Assembly: GCF_947500045.1 (NCBI RefSeq)
Contig: NZ_CANMQQ010000001.1
Coordinates: 1-64,000, forward strand
Source of the DNA: an uncultured Ruegeria sp.
GTDB taxonomy: Bacteria > Pseudomonadota > Alphaproteobacteria > Rhodobacterales > Rhodobacteraceae
Direction of reading: 5' to 3'
DNA length: 64,000 bases
The notes under the pieces were generated by a model. The model did not search any database and was not told the origin of the DNA. It worked only from the letters and a program-made list of their open reading frames with translations. The stretch's first letter is position 1, and every line of letters starts with the position of its first letter. The translations under genes and the position numbers were made by a program. Positions 50,925 through 59,775 of this stretch are shown here, piece after piece.

Positions 50925-52358
50925 CTAAAGTTGCTTGGATTGCATGGCGCAGGGTAGTGAGGTGTGCTCGTCTTCGGCGGAACCTTCTTCATGCCCGCTT
51001 ATCGCAGGAAGCATAATAAAAAACTCTGAGCCTTCACCAAGTTTGCTTCGATAGTCTATTTCTCCTCCAAAATGCTCCACAATTTCCTTTGAAATGTGCA
51101 TCCCGAGCCCTGTACCGCCTGCGTGACGTTCATCGGAAGAGTCGATCTGGGAAAAGCGATCGAAGACTTTGTCCTGGCACCCCTCGGGTATGCCGATGCC
51201 GTGGTCTTTGACGAAAAGGCGAACCTTCCCACCGACTTTCTCGCATCCGACGATAATCTCGCCTCCATCAAGGGAAAATTTGGCTGCGTTGGAGATCATA
51301 TTGGCCAACACCTGAAGCAGGCGTGACGCATCACCTTTAATGAACAGATCTTCGTTTCCCCTTATGTCTTCCACAATTTCTACGTTGTGAGCACTGGTGT
51401 ACCCGGTGTTAACGGAAATCGCTTCTTGAACCAGAGTATGTACATCAACGGTTCCTTCGCGGTAGTTCATCTCGCCCGCTTCCATTTTTTGAATGTCCAG
51501 CACATCATTGATTAAGGATGCTAGCCGTTCGCAGTTTTTACCTGCTAGATGTATGAGGCTTTGCATTGATTCTGGAACTTCACCCAATGCGCCTGTGTTG
51601 ATTAGGTCAAGTGATCCCTTGATCGATGTAAGAGGCGTACGCAGTTCATGGCTGACTGTCGATATGAACTGAGTTTTCGCAATGTAGGCCGCTTTTGTTC
51701 TTTCGTGCTCTGCTTTGAGCTTTTCGAGTTGTTCCAAATTCCTGCGGTAGAGTTTCAGAAACACCATCGAACAGTCGATCAGAAAATACATTACAAAGAT
51801 AACGGTGAAGAAGTGCAGCCAGAGCTCAGATGAAAGTCCGGGGCGTTCGGTCCAGATATCCTTGACGACAATCAACATGAAGGAAACGCCGTACATGGCC
51901 AGACGGACAATCATCGCCCACAGAAACTGATGGTTGTTCATTGCCGCAAACAAAGCTGCAGCAAACAAGAAGAACATAGGAGTAAAGTGACCACCGGCGG
52001 GCTGTGCGAAAGCAACTGAAACAGCATACAGGCAAATTGCAGCTGAGCTAAGGATCGTGTTCAACAGAATCCAAACAACCATCATACCAATTGCTTTGTG
52101 CTGGTCTGGCTTTAAGCGCGGTACGCGTTTGGCCAGCAATAAATCTTGCGCTTCACAAATGAGGATGGTCCCATAGAACAGCATGGCGTTAATGGGATCG
52201 AAGAAGAACGCAGTCAAAATGGTCGTGGCCAGATAAATAGCTTGCCGCTGCCACAGAAGCGCAAAACTCATGGCAGTATAATCTATGATGTTTTGCAGAA
52301 GCCGGTTTTCCGTTTCACCGGAGTCCCGGTCCGGCAGATTGGCGTCGATGGCTGTCAT
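50925..52358 (-). CDS. Membrane sensor histidine kinase of the signalling cluster
   Basis: A 477-residue kinase with five or six membrane spans in residues 35-200, a short coiled linker (about 203-228), then HisKA with 'FISTVSHELRTPLTSIKGSL' (His237) and an ATPase domain with 'NMISNAAKFS', 'VKDHGIGIP' and 'GGTGLGMHIS'. No periplasmic sensor domain or receiver domain is seen, so the membrane part may sense a lipid-like or membrane signal. It lies beside P450, AHL-synthase-like and response-regulator genes and is a plausible partner of the two regulators. Confidence 0.9.
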   Translation of the reverse strand: MTAIDANLPDRDSGETENRLLQNIIDYTAMSFALLWQRQAIYLATTILTAFFFDPINAMLFYGTILICEAQDLLLAKRVPRLKPDQHKAIGMMVVWILLNTILSSAAICLYAVSVAFAQPAGGHFTPMFFLFAAALFAAMNNHQFLWAMIVRLAMYGVSFMLIVVKDIWTERPGLSSELWLHFFTVIFVMYFLIDCSMVFLKLYRRNLEQLEKLKAEHERTKAAYIAKTQFISTVSHELRTPLTSIKGSLDLINTGALGEVPESMQSLIHLAGKNCERLASLINDVLDIQKMEAGEMNYREGTVDVHTLVQEAISVNTGYTSAHNVEIVEDIRGNEDLFIKGDASRLLQVLANMISNAAKFSLDGGEIIVGCEKVGGKVRLFVKDHGIGIPEGCQDKVFDRFSQIDSSDERHAGGTGLGMHISKEIVEHFGGEIDYRSKLGEGSEFFIMLPAISGHEEGSAEDEHTSLPCAMQSKQL

Positions 52359-52626
52359 CCAAATGTCTTCGTTTTTCGCGCTTGGAAAGTACTATTACCT
52401 GTACAATGAGGACTTAGTTGGTCCAAATTGGGTTCACAGTCTGGCGCCAATCCCTTGAAGTCATCGCGATTGTTGGGCGATTCACGCAAGTTTCTGGCAT
52501 CGGAGATCGCAATTTTTTTGCACAATTGCAGAGCAGGGTACCCAATATCGAGGATCTCGTTGCTAAGTGGGGAATTTTTCACCTTAATGTGTCCGAAAGA
52601 AGGAATAATTCTAAAAGGGTTGGGGT

Positions 52627-53991
52627 TTGACTGCAGTTGAAATTACGAAGTTGAGGCAGGGTACTGTCGCTCCTGTTACCGCTAGGCTTGCGACAAAGCC
52701 AGTGACACTGCTTCAGTTTGCAAGGTCAGCTGGCCGCAACATGTTTGAAGTCATCCCGGCAGAAACTCTGCGTGAAACATATGTTCGTGGGCCTTTGAAC
52801 ATACATTATATCTGCGATCCTGAAATGGTAACTGAATTACTCGTCGGCCAGGGCCGTTCGTTTCCCAAAGCCAAGTTCACAAAAGACATTATTGGATCGG
52901 CTGTAGGCAACGGTTTAATACTCTCAGAAGGGGAAAAATGGCGTCAACAGAGGCGAAGGTATTCTCCATTGTTCGCCGCCAGAAACCTCCCGGTTCTGGC
53001 CCGGCATTTTGCAGAGACTGGTGTCGAGATTGCAGACTCATTGGCGGAACACGAAGGCCCTGTAGATATTGCACAAATTGCGCCTGCATCAACATTGACG
53101 AATATTTCTAGAGTGATTTTTTCAGGTAATAAGGAAGTCAGTTCAGAGCAGGTACGAGTGGGGCTGATCAAGTATTTCGAGTACATTTCTGATCTGTCCC
53201 TTTTCGATATAATGGGATTGCCAAAGTGGTTACCGCGTAAAAATTGGCTACGCAGCTTGGCCCCGGTTACTAATATGCGAGACCTCGCCAGACAGGTCAT
53301 AGATCAGCGTCGGGCCGAAGACCGTAGCGAGCCATTGGACTTCCTCGATTTCATGATTGAGGCGTTGAAAACCGATTTCGAAGATGAAGCGACAACTGTT
53401 GACAACCTTTTGACTTTTGTCGTCGCTGGTCATGAAACTTCCGCTAACACATTGGCCTGGGGATATTATCTGTTGGCCATGCACCAAGATATGCAAGCTA
53501 GGGTTAGACAAGAAGTTCGATCTGTTCGCCCAGAAGGCCTCGTGGAATTTTCGGACCTGGAGGCAATGCCACTCTTGCGCGCGCATGTTAAAGAGACTCT
53601 GCGGCTTTATCCCTCCGCTGCGTTTTTTGCCAGAGACGCAGCTGCGAACCTTGAAATTAAAGGGGTAAAGATTGAAAATGGCGATGCGTTGTTTTTCCCA
53701 GTTTACTCTTTGCACAGAAATGAAAAATTATGGGATGCTCCCAACGACTATCGGCCGGAACGGTTCCTGGGATCTACACTACCTCGTGGTCAGTACATTC
53801 CGTTCGGAGATGGTCCTAGAATCTGCATTGGCGCTCAGTACGCTGAAACTGAGATCATGGTGCTTATGGCTTCGGTGCTCCGTAGAATAAATTTTTCGAC
53901 TACTGAGTCAGAAATACCGGAACCAGTTTTGACGTTCACCATGCGTACCAGTGGCCCACTCATCCTCAATGCCGAACGGGCTCGCGACTAA
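52627..53991 (+). CDS. Cytochrome P450
   Basis: A 454-residue P450. The haem motif FGDGPRICIG is at residues 393-402 (Cys400), the I-helix 'VVAGHETSANT' near 265-275, ExxR is 'KETLR' (322-326) and 'RPERF' follows. The sequence resembles CYP families with fatty-acid or terpene substrates, but this is uncertain. The frame has only a TTG start at 52627 before the conserved part; GGGTTGGGG precedes it. It is divergent from the sensor kinase and convergent with a response regulator. Confidence 0.92.
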   Translation: MTAVEITKLRQGTVAPVTARLATKPVTLLQFARSAGRNMFEVIPAETLRETYVRGPLNIHYICDPEMVTELLVGQGRSFPKAKFTKDIIGSAVGNGLILSEGEKWRQQRRRYSPLFAARNLPVLARHFAETGVEIADSLAEHEGPVDIAQIAPASTLTNISRVIFSGNKEVSSEQVRVGLIKYFEYISDLSLFDIMGLPKWLPRKNWLRSLAPVTNMRDLARQVIDQRRAEDRSEPLDFLDFMIEALKTDFEDEATTVDNLLTFVVAGHETSANTLAWGYYLLAMHQDMQARVRQEVRSVRPEGLVEFSDLEAMPLLRAHVKETLRLYPSAAFFARDAAANLEIKGVKIENGDALFFPVYSLHRNEKLWDAPNDYRPERFLGSTLPRGQYIPFGDGPRICIGAQYAETEIMVLMASVLRRINFSTTESEIPEPVLTFTMRTSGPLILNAERARD

Positions 53992-54057
53992 AGTTGATGT
54001 CTAAACTCTAGTGCTTGACCTCTGGTCGAGGTCGGCCTTTGCCAAAGACAAAGCTTG

Positions 54058-55191
54058 CTACCGGCGATTGAGGTAAGTGTCATCGCCGTACATTTCACGC
54101 AGGACTGTATCAAACAATCTATTGTTGACCATTTCTTTGCGATGCGGCGTGTGCTTTGAAATCGAGGGGCAGGTTGCAACCAGGCCCTTTCTGAGATTGG
54201 TCTCACGAAGATTCACCATTTTAACAGCCATTTCCAAAGATGCGAATGCTCCAACCTTTGTAATTGAACGAAGCGATACCGGTGTACTCTTCACCACTTT
54301 AAGATGGACAGAGGCGCAACGGTTACTGAGAACAGTCCTTAGTTCTTGGTTTAGAAAAGCTTCGGTTGGAATATTCTGGGTGCGTTCCCGTCCATGTGTA
54401 ATAACGAGAAAAACGCCACTCCCTCGATAGGAATAGATTCCTCCGGCGGCCTGTGTTGTCTTTTGAATGCAAAATCCGATGTCGGAAACAGCGCGCCGAA
54501 AATCACCAAATTCCTTTAGATCAAAGTGATATCCCGCATCGCGAAATTTGATTGCTGTTACCCAGGAGTCAAATCGGCGCCCCCGTGAAAGCTGCTCCAC
54601 ATAGTTGTCGAACTCGACATACCCCACGCACTGTTCCTGCTCGTCGATAGACAGGGGGTCCTCAAAACTGAATTTCTGATTAAAATCCAGTTCACTACGA
54701 AGACTTTCTATCGACGCTGAAGAGGATTGGGTTTTCTTTCTCTCCCTCATCAGAAGATGGGCGGCGTTCATACGGCTTCGCAATTCAAAGAAATCGAAGG
54801 GCTTAGTTATGTAATCAAATGCGCCTTCTAAAAATGCCTTCTCGATGTTCTGTCTGTCATCTAGAGCAGTTAACATTATGACAGGTGTTTCCCGGTTATC
54901 CGGCAGGTTTCGGATTTGTGAAAGCAAATCTATACCTGTGGTTCCAGGCATCTGAATGTCAACGAGCAGACAGTCGAACGGGGATTCCGCTGCTTCTATC
55001 TGCCGAAGCGCTTCATCAGCAGAACTGGCAACAACCACTTTGCAGTTTTCGAGTTCAGGGAGAGCTGATTGGAGTAATTTCAAAATGTCAGGATCATCAT
55101 CAACCGCCAGCACGGTAAGTGCGGTCTTTCGGTGTGCTCGAAGCTCCAAATTTCTTTGGAACCGATCACTTTCGAATGTGGAATGTCTCAT
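54058..55191 (-). CDS. Response regulator with a degenerate GGDEF-like output domain (A)
   Basis: A 377-residue protein. The receiver (about residues 24-142) has the acidic pocket 'AVDDDPDI', phospho-acceptor Asp78 ('LLVDIQMPG') and Lys130 ('YITKPFD'). The C-terminal part (about 188-345) begins 'GYVEFDNYVEQLS' and includes 'GGIYSYRGSGVFLVI', which aligns with the 'VARYGGDEFVVL' strand-turn of GGDEF domains but lacks the catalytic residues. It is a paralogue of the regulator at 56889. It is on the same strand as the AHL-synthase homologue, 401 bp downstream of it. Confidence 0.8.
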   Translation of the reverse strand: MRHSTFESDRFQRNLELRAHRKTALTVLAVDDDPDILKLLQSALPELENCKVVVASSADEALRQIEAAESPFDCLLVDIQMPGTTGIDLLSQIRNLPDNRETPVIMLTALDDRQNIEKAFLEGAFDYITKPFDFFELRSRMNAAHLLMRERKKTQSSSASIESLRSELDFNQKFSFEDPLSIDEQEQCVGYVEFDNYVEQLSRGRRFDSWVTAIKFRDAGYHFDLKEFGDFRRAVSDIGFCIQKTTQAAGGIYSYRGSGVFLVITHGRERTQNIPTEAFLNQELRTVLSNRCASVHLKVVKSTPVSLRSITKVGAFASLEMAVKMVNLRETNLRKGLVATCPSISKHTPHRKEMVNNRLFDTVLREMYGDDTYLNRR

Positions 55192-55592
55192 AACTGGTGA
55201 ACCGCCGATATCCTCATAACGGGTTAAACTTATGAGGCGAGTGGGTCGAAACAGCGGCGAAAATGGAGGAAATTGTCGTAGAAAGGGGTTTTTTCTTGAC
55301 CTTTGTTGGGCGCCAACGGCCTCAACGACGAGTCGCCAGTTCTTGTTGTGAACTACCGTAGCATTCTCTAAACGCTATTTTTTGGCAATTTGTTCGTGTC
55401 TAATAGCGGTCTACGATCGCAAAACTACGGAATTGAAAAACGTTGGAAATCTAAGCATCAATTCTGGATACCCCACTAACATGCAAAACAGCCGCGGTTT
55501 CCCAACGGTCTGAAAATCAATCTTAGTTGCAATGAAACCTGCGTCGGGTGTCCAAGAGTACAAAAGACGCTCTAGTGGCTGAATTGTTCCAT
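55192..55592. other. Gap between regulator A and the AHL-synthase homologue
   Basis: About 400 bp, AT-rich. It probably holds the promoter of regulator A. An open frame (55411-55842, minus) overlaps the synthase in another frame and has no independent support. No lux-box-like 20-bp palindrome was noticed. Confidence 0.4.
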
Positions 55593-56333
55593 TTACTTGT
55601 GGATGTTGAACAAAACCGACTGACTGACGGTACCATCGATGGAAAACTTTGCGCCGACAGGCGAGGCATTGACGCCCAGTCGCCGTGACCACCGTGCCCA
55701 GACTGAGGGGACGATGCCCAGTATGCTGGTTGCGCCACCGTCCATCGCGACAGTAGCCATCTGGTGAAACAACTCCTGTTGAACCAGCAGCCTGCGTGAC
55801 GATGCAACATCCTTTGCCACGAAGAAACGGGATGCTTCCCAAACAGAGTGCTTTACCGGCGCGTCAATAAATAGAACGTCAGATGGTATTCCTTTTAGGA
55901 GACCTCTTTGCGCGTCGCGCAGCATATAACTGTATATTCCGCATTTTGCAGTCGTGGGCAGAAGTCGCACACCTCCCAAAACTTCACCGAATTCATGCAA
56001 CACAACCCATCGACAGGCTGGCGTGTCGTATTGGTCGAACTCCATCCCGTCAGCTTCACCAACTTGCCACTTCAACTGGTCAATGAAAATTGATTTTCTG
56101 GTTTCAAGGTATTTTGCCAGCAGGGTGCCATGCTCGTAAATATTGCGAAAATTAAGTGTAGTCGCGCGAATATTGCCAATGTCACCACGTGGCGTTGGCG
56201 GACTGCTTTTGACAGCAAAAATTTCTAGTCGCGCCAAAGAACTTGGTGCGCCTGAAGTGCCGTTAGCAGGTGTCAGTTCCGGAAACCCCTCCGGGACCGG
56301 GTATGTCTGCTTAAACCTGAGTGGTCGGTCCAT
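55593..56333 (-). CDS. Acyl-homoserine-lactone synthase homologue (LuxI family)
   Basis: A 246-residue LuxI-family protein. The residues conserved in LuxI enzymes are present: Arg79, Phe83 and Trp89 in 'RKSIFIDQLKWQV', Glu98/Asp100/Asp103 in 'MEFDQYD', Arg123 in 'GGVRLLPT', and Glu166/Arg169 in 'VWEASRF'. LuxI proteins are usually about 200 residues; this one has about 70 extra residues at the N-terminus ('YPVPEGFPELTPANG' and on) that match nothing known to me. It would make an N-acyl homoserine lactone from an acyl carrier and S-adenosylmethionine. No luxR gene is beside it. Confidence 0.85.
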   Translation of the reverse strand: MDRPLRFKQTYPVPEGFPELTPANGTSGAPSSLARLEIFAVKSSPPTPRGDIGNIRATTLNFRNIYEHGTLLAKYLETRKSIFIDQLKWQVGEADGMEFDQYDTPACRWVVLHEFGEVLGGVRLLPTTAKCGIYSYMLRDAQRGLLKGIPSDVLFIDAPVKHSVWEASRFFVAKDVASSRRLLVQQELFHQMATVAMDGGATSILGIVPSVWARWSRRLGVNASPVGAKFSIDGTVSQSVLFNIHK

Positions 56334-56888
56334 ATTTTACTCATAATTTTGACACACTTATGGCAAGATTCAGTTCGGCAAGTCCACAACCCTATGCGGT
56401 ATTTGACCGAATAGATGGATAGGTGTGTCTAAATCTCCTCCCTCCCTATGGTTGAGTTCGCTGACCGACCAAAAACTCTAGAAATGTTCTGGGCTTTCTT
56501 TCTCCCGCAGGCTTCATTTATTTCCTCGTGTCTGGTAACATTTTGAAAAAAGACAGCTTCTTTTGCGTATTCCTTTCGAATTCACGATGGATCAGGCGCA
56601 GCGCTGCTGTCCGACAAACTTTCGAGGCAGTCGTGACGGTTGATAGGAGAAACGTCAAAATGGCATCAAGAATTGGAGGGATTCACTTTTCAATTTGCGC
56701 CCTCGCGCGGGAAATATTGTACAAATAAAAAAAATGTACAGACATAAGGAAGCCCGCCTTATGTCACCGTTTTGCCGCCTTCGTAAAAGAGGATGAGTAA
56801 ATCCTGAGTGTATTATGCGCCAGCCAACCGTTGCCTTAAGTCTGCAATGCCCAACGTTTGGTGAGGTGTAAAAGGTTGGTGAAAAGTT
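56334..56888. promoter_or_regulatory. Divergent control region between the AHL-synthase homologue and regulator B
   Basis: A 555-bp gap with no supported gene. It contains two TGTACA palindromes (56718-56723 and 56735-56740, 17 bp centre to centre) and a perfect ACATAAGG/CCTTATGT hairpin (56742-56764) about 125 bp before regulator B. It probably holds promoters of both divergent genes; the repeats are candidate binding sites or a leader hairpin. Confidence 0.5.
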
Positions 56889-57830
56889 ATGCGTATACTT
56901 GCTGTAGATGACGATCCGAGCATCCTGGAGTTGCTAGATAAAGTTCTGGACGCGTTCGGGTACAAAGATGTCGTCACCGCCAGAAGTGGGCGAGAGGCCC
57001 TTGAAATACTGTCGAGACCTAACGAAGCGTTCGACTGCTTGCTACTGGATGTGCAGATGCCGCAAATGAACGGCATTGCTCTATGCGAAGAAGTACGAAA
57101 ATTTCCAGAACATACGTACACGCCCATTATCATGGTGACCGCCATGGTACAAAAAGAGTACATCGACGAAGCATTCGAAGTTGGGGCCACGGATTACGTT
57201 ACAAAGCCTTTTGAGTTCTCTGATCTGAAGCAGAGGTTGTCCGACGCCTATAGGCTGGCAGCGGAACGCAGAGCCGCAATCGAGGTGCTCGAAGCTGAAG
57301 CGGATATTGAGTTGTGTTTTGACAATAGTCCGGACGTTCGTTTAAGTGACCCGCAATGTTTCGGAGATTTGCCCGGTTTCATTGGGTTAGCTGAATTTGA
57401 GAACTACGTAATTCAGCTTTCAACAATGCACGCCATGGCTGCAAAACTTGTGGCGGTGAAATGCACAGGCGCCGAACAAATCTATAATACGAGCACGGTC
57501 AGTGAATTCCGTAGTGCCATGACTATAGCTGGTACCGCGCTTCTGTCAGCCAATCAGGAAGGGCGTAAAGTAGCGACCTATTGGGGAAATGGCGTGTTCT
57601 TGGTGATCTACGACAATCAAACTAATTTGAGTGTGGACCAATTGGGTGCACCGCTTATGGAAGCATTGAAAGATATTTCCAGTGATGCCACTTCTGGTCG
57701 GCCAATTGGCTTCCAAGTGAGCGAAGAAGTTATGCTTAAAGCCAATACGAAGATGGAGGCGTTGTTCTTGATAGACACGGCCGTCGAAATGGCTGAAATG
57801 TCGGAAGGTCGAGCGGCGAGTATCGGTTGA
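56889..57830 (+). CDS. Response regulator with a degenerate GGDEF-like output domain (B)
   Basis: A 313-residue protein. The receiver (residues 1-120) has 'LAVDDDPSI', phospho-acceptor Asp54 ('LLLDVQMPQ') and Lys106 ('YVTKPFE'). The output part (about 160-305) has 'GLAEFENYVIQLS' and 'VATYWGNGVFLVIYD', parallel to regulator A. The GGDEF position is GNGVF, so cyclase activity is not expected. The start at 56889 follows GGTGAAAAG. It is divergent from the AHL-synthase homologue. Confidence 0.82.
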   Translation: MRILAVDDDPSILELLDKVLDAFGYKDVVTARSGREALEILSRPNEAFDCLLLDVQMPQMNGIALCEEVRKFPEHTYTPIIMVTAMVQKEYIDEAFEVGATDYVTKPFEFSDLKQRLSDAYRLAAERRAAIEVLEAEADIELCFDNSPDVRLSDPQCFGDLPGFIGLAEFENYVIQLSTMHAMAAKLVAVKCTGAEQIYNTSTVSEFRSAMTIAGTALLSANQEGRKVATYWGNGVFLVIYDNQTNLSVDQLGAPLMEALKDISSDATSGRPIGFQVSEEVMLKANTKMEALFLIDTAVEMAEMSEGRAASIG

Positions 57831-57890
57831 AAAACTGCATATAAGGATGGTAACTAAGACCAGTCTGATGGCGGAAAGAGCACCTTAAAA

Positions 57891-57924
57891 TGAATTAGTC
57901 TCGATGTGATCTGAGACTAATTCA
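57891..57924. terminator. Hairpin after regulator B
   Basis: TGAATTAGTCTC (57891-57902), a 10-base loop and GAGACTAATTCA (57913-57924) pair perfectly over 12 bp. No long T run follows, so it may end transcription weakly or be factor-dependent. Confidence 0.5.
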
Positions 57925-58094
57925 ATTCACGACCAATGCGGCTGACATCTGGAGTTGATAGACGGCCGCTACGGTCGCCGGTATGCATCCGAATTCCTGA
58001 TCCGCTGAGTAGAGTGAAGTGGTTTGAATCATCGCGGCACCTACTTTCCGATCATGATGCCAGTAGCACTCTCAGCGGCTCTTTGTACGTCGGG

Positions 58095-58457
58095 TCATGA
58101 ACAAAACGCTTCCAGCTCCGCAGGCTCCAGTAACCTGATCTTCTTGTAGGCGACATCGATCCACCCATTTGATGCAAATTGCTTGAGAGTTCGATTGACA
58201 ACGTCTCGCGCGGCATTGGCCAGCTCACCGATCTGCTCCTGCGTTAGTCCCGAAATGACGGCCGTGCCTTCTTGTCCTGCGTCGAAGCGATGCGCAACAG
58301 CGTCGAGGCACTGCGCTGTTGGACATTGGGTATCAGAAGATCGGAGACGGTCGCGATGGCAATGTCCATGCCATAAGACGCGACCTTGGTCAGGGCTTGG
58401 TGATAACTCGGGTCGGATGCAGCTAATGGGCACGTAAGCGCCTTCGCCTCTAACCAA
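58095..58457 (-). pseudogene. Truncated, frameshifted Crp/Fnr-family regulator
   Basis: The C-terminal part ISGLTQEQIGELANAARD then 'VVNRTLKQFASNGWIDVAYKKIRLLEP' (in pieces) is a Crp/Fnr helix-turn-helix. The part before it is in another frame: 'PLAASDPSYHQALTKVASYG' and 'IATVSDLLIPNVQQRSASTLLRIAS' (in pieces). A one-base shift near 58261-58275 joins them. The N-terminal sensory domain is missing; the remnant stops close to tRNA-Met. It is a dead gene, unless the last 60 residues are expressed alone. Confidence 0.75.
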
Positions 58458-58479
58458 GAATCTAAAGTGGCGGGGTTGC

Positions 58480-58556
58480 TGGTAGCGGAGGAGGGACTTG
58501 AACCCCCGACACGCGGATTATGATTCCGCTGCTCTAACCAACTGAGCTACTCCGCC
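58480..58556 (-). tRNA. tRNA-Met (elongator, anticodon CAT)
   Basis: On the minus strand the acceptor arm starts GGCGGAG (58556-58550) and ends CTCCGCT, A, CCA (58480-58482 encode CCA). The D arm is GCTCAGTTGGTTAGAGC; anticodon stem GCGGA/TCCGC with loop ATCATAA (anticodon CAT); T arm has GGTTCAAGTC. The GGCGG start and the acceptor arm fit an elongator tRNA-Met rather than an initiator; tRNA-Ile2 with a modified CAT is less likely. Confidence 0.88.
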
Positions 58557-58651
58557 ACGAGTGTCAGGCGATTTAAGCGAGGGGCCGGGGAGGGTCAAGA
58601 GGGAAAAGCCTGCTGGCGAAGATTCTTTGGCTGCCCCTGTCAGAGGAGCGG

Positions 58652-59614
58652 TTATTTTGCAGTCGGTGCACAGGTTCTCTTGGCAATTTGGCGGATGAAA
58701 CGCGCGCAGGCTTGGGGTTCGGTGATGAGGATCATATGGCCACAGCGCTCCAATTCCTCAAAGCCTAGGCCGTGTTCTATCATTGTTGCGCCATGTATAT
58801 CAGCTGACAGGATCGGGTCTTCGCTGCCGAACAGGATGCTGCCGGGGACGTGCAGATTATCATAGCGTTGGGCCAATGTACCCATGCTGGCCTCGACCCC
58901 GATAACGTCCTGTGAGGCGGTGATGAAGGCTGATGGGCGCAGGCCTAGGGCACCTCCGGCACGGCCCAGAAAGTCTGCGGGTGCGGGCTCGGGGGCGAAG
59001 ACGTCTTTCAGGACCAAGGGCGCGGTTTTGCGGGCCATGGGGACAGCGATGGTGTGGCCAATGAGGTTGCGCAGCCATTCGGTACGGATTTCCAGCGGTT
59101 TAAAGACGGCGGGTGTTTCGGGCATGTGTTGTGTCAAAGGAGCCAGTAACGCCAGAGCCGAAGTGTTGTCGGGATAGTCCAAAGCCATCTCCAGAGACAC
59201 TGCACCGCCGAGAGAGTGGCCAACCAATATGGCCTGGCCCACGTTCTTGGACTTTAAAAACTCGTGAATCATGCGGGCTTGTTCAGGCAAGGTGGCCAGT
59301 TGAGCCGCGTCGCGGGTGGAATAACCACAGCCCGGACGGTCGACCGCGAGAACGTGATAATCCTGCGCAAGATCATCTACCAGCGCGTAGGTGAAATGCT
59401 GCAATTGGCCCGAAAGGCCGTGGATCATGACAATGGTCGGGTTGGCTGGGTCGCCTTTTTCAACATAGTGGACGCTGCCGCCCTGAACAGGCACAATCTG
59501 ACCCAGTTGCGGCACCATATCGGTTCCTTGTCGTGTGAGGCGGCGGGTCCATAGGTACATGCCCAGCAAGAAGGCCGCGGGCAGCAGGACAAGCATCAGC
59601 AGGATCGACATCAT
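58652..59614 (-). CDS. Alpha/beta hydrolase
   Basis: A 320-residue alpha/beta hydrolase with an N-terminal membrane anchor or signal ('MSILLMLVLLPAAFLLGMYLW'). The oxyanion region is 'VMIHGLSGQLQHF', the nucleophile elbow 'LVGHSLGGAVSL', a late Asp lies in 'GSEDPILS' and the His in 'RCGHMILI'. It hydrolyses an ester or lactone; the substrate is unknown. A role in breakdown of signals such as acyl-homoserine lactones cannot be excluded, as some alpha/beta hydrolases do this, but there is no direct evidence. Confidence 0.87.
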   Translation of the reverse strand: MMSILLMLVLLPAAFLLGMYLWTRRLTRQGTDMVPQLGQIVPVQGGSVHYVEKGDPANPTIVMIHGLSGQLQHFTYALVDDLAQDYHVLAVDRPGCGYSTRDAAQLATLPEQARMIHEFLKSKNVGQAILVGHSLGGAVSLEMALDYPDNTSALALLAPLTQHMPETPAVFKPLEIRTEWLRNLIGHTIAVPMARKTAPLVLKDVFAPEPAPADFLGRAGGALGLRPSAFITASQDVIGVEASMGTLAQRYDNLHVPGSILFGSEDPILSADIHGATMIEHGLGFEELERCGHMILITEPQACARFIRQIAKRTCAPTAK

Positions 59615-59775
59615 GGGACTCCAGTTGCTTTGATGACGAGATGGTATTGCTTAGGCGCAAACTGCGCCATGGCTTTCATAAATGCGGGTAGTGTGCCCGG
59701 TCCCACTGACGTATTGTGTGTGCTCGCATCTTGAGACCTGATTATGTAGCTGCCCCGGGAGGGGCTGCTTTATTA

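Noticed and set aside
50609..50992. 127-codon open frame on the minus strand
   Set aside because: It overlaps the end of the sensor kinase, and the composition and missing pattern suggest chance.
55411..55842. 143-codon open frame on the minus strand
   Set aside because: It overlaps the AHL-synthase homologue in another frame; the synthase frame has the family's conserved residues.
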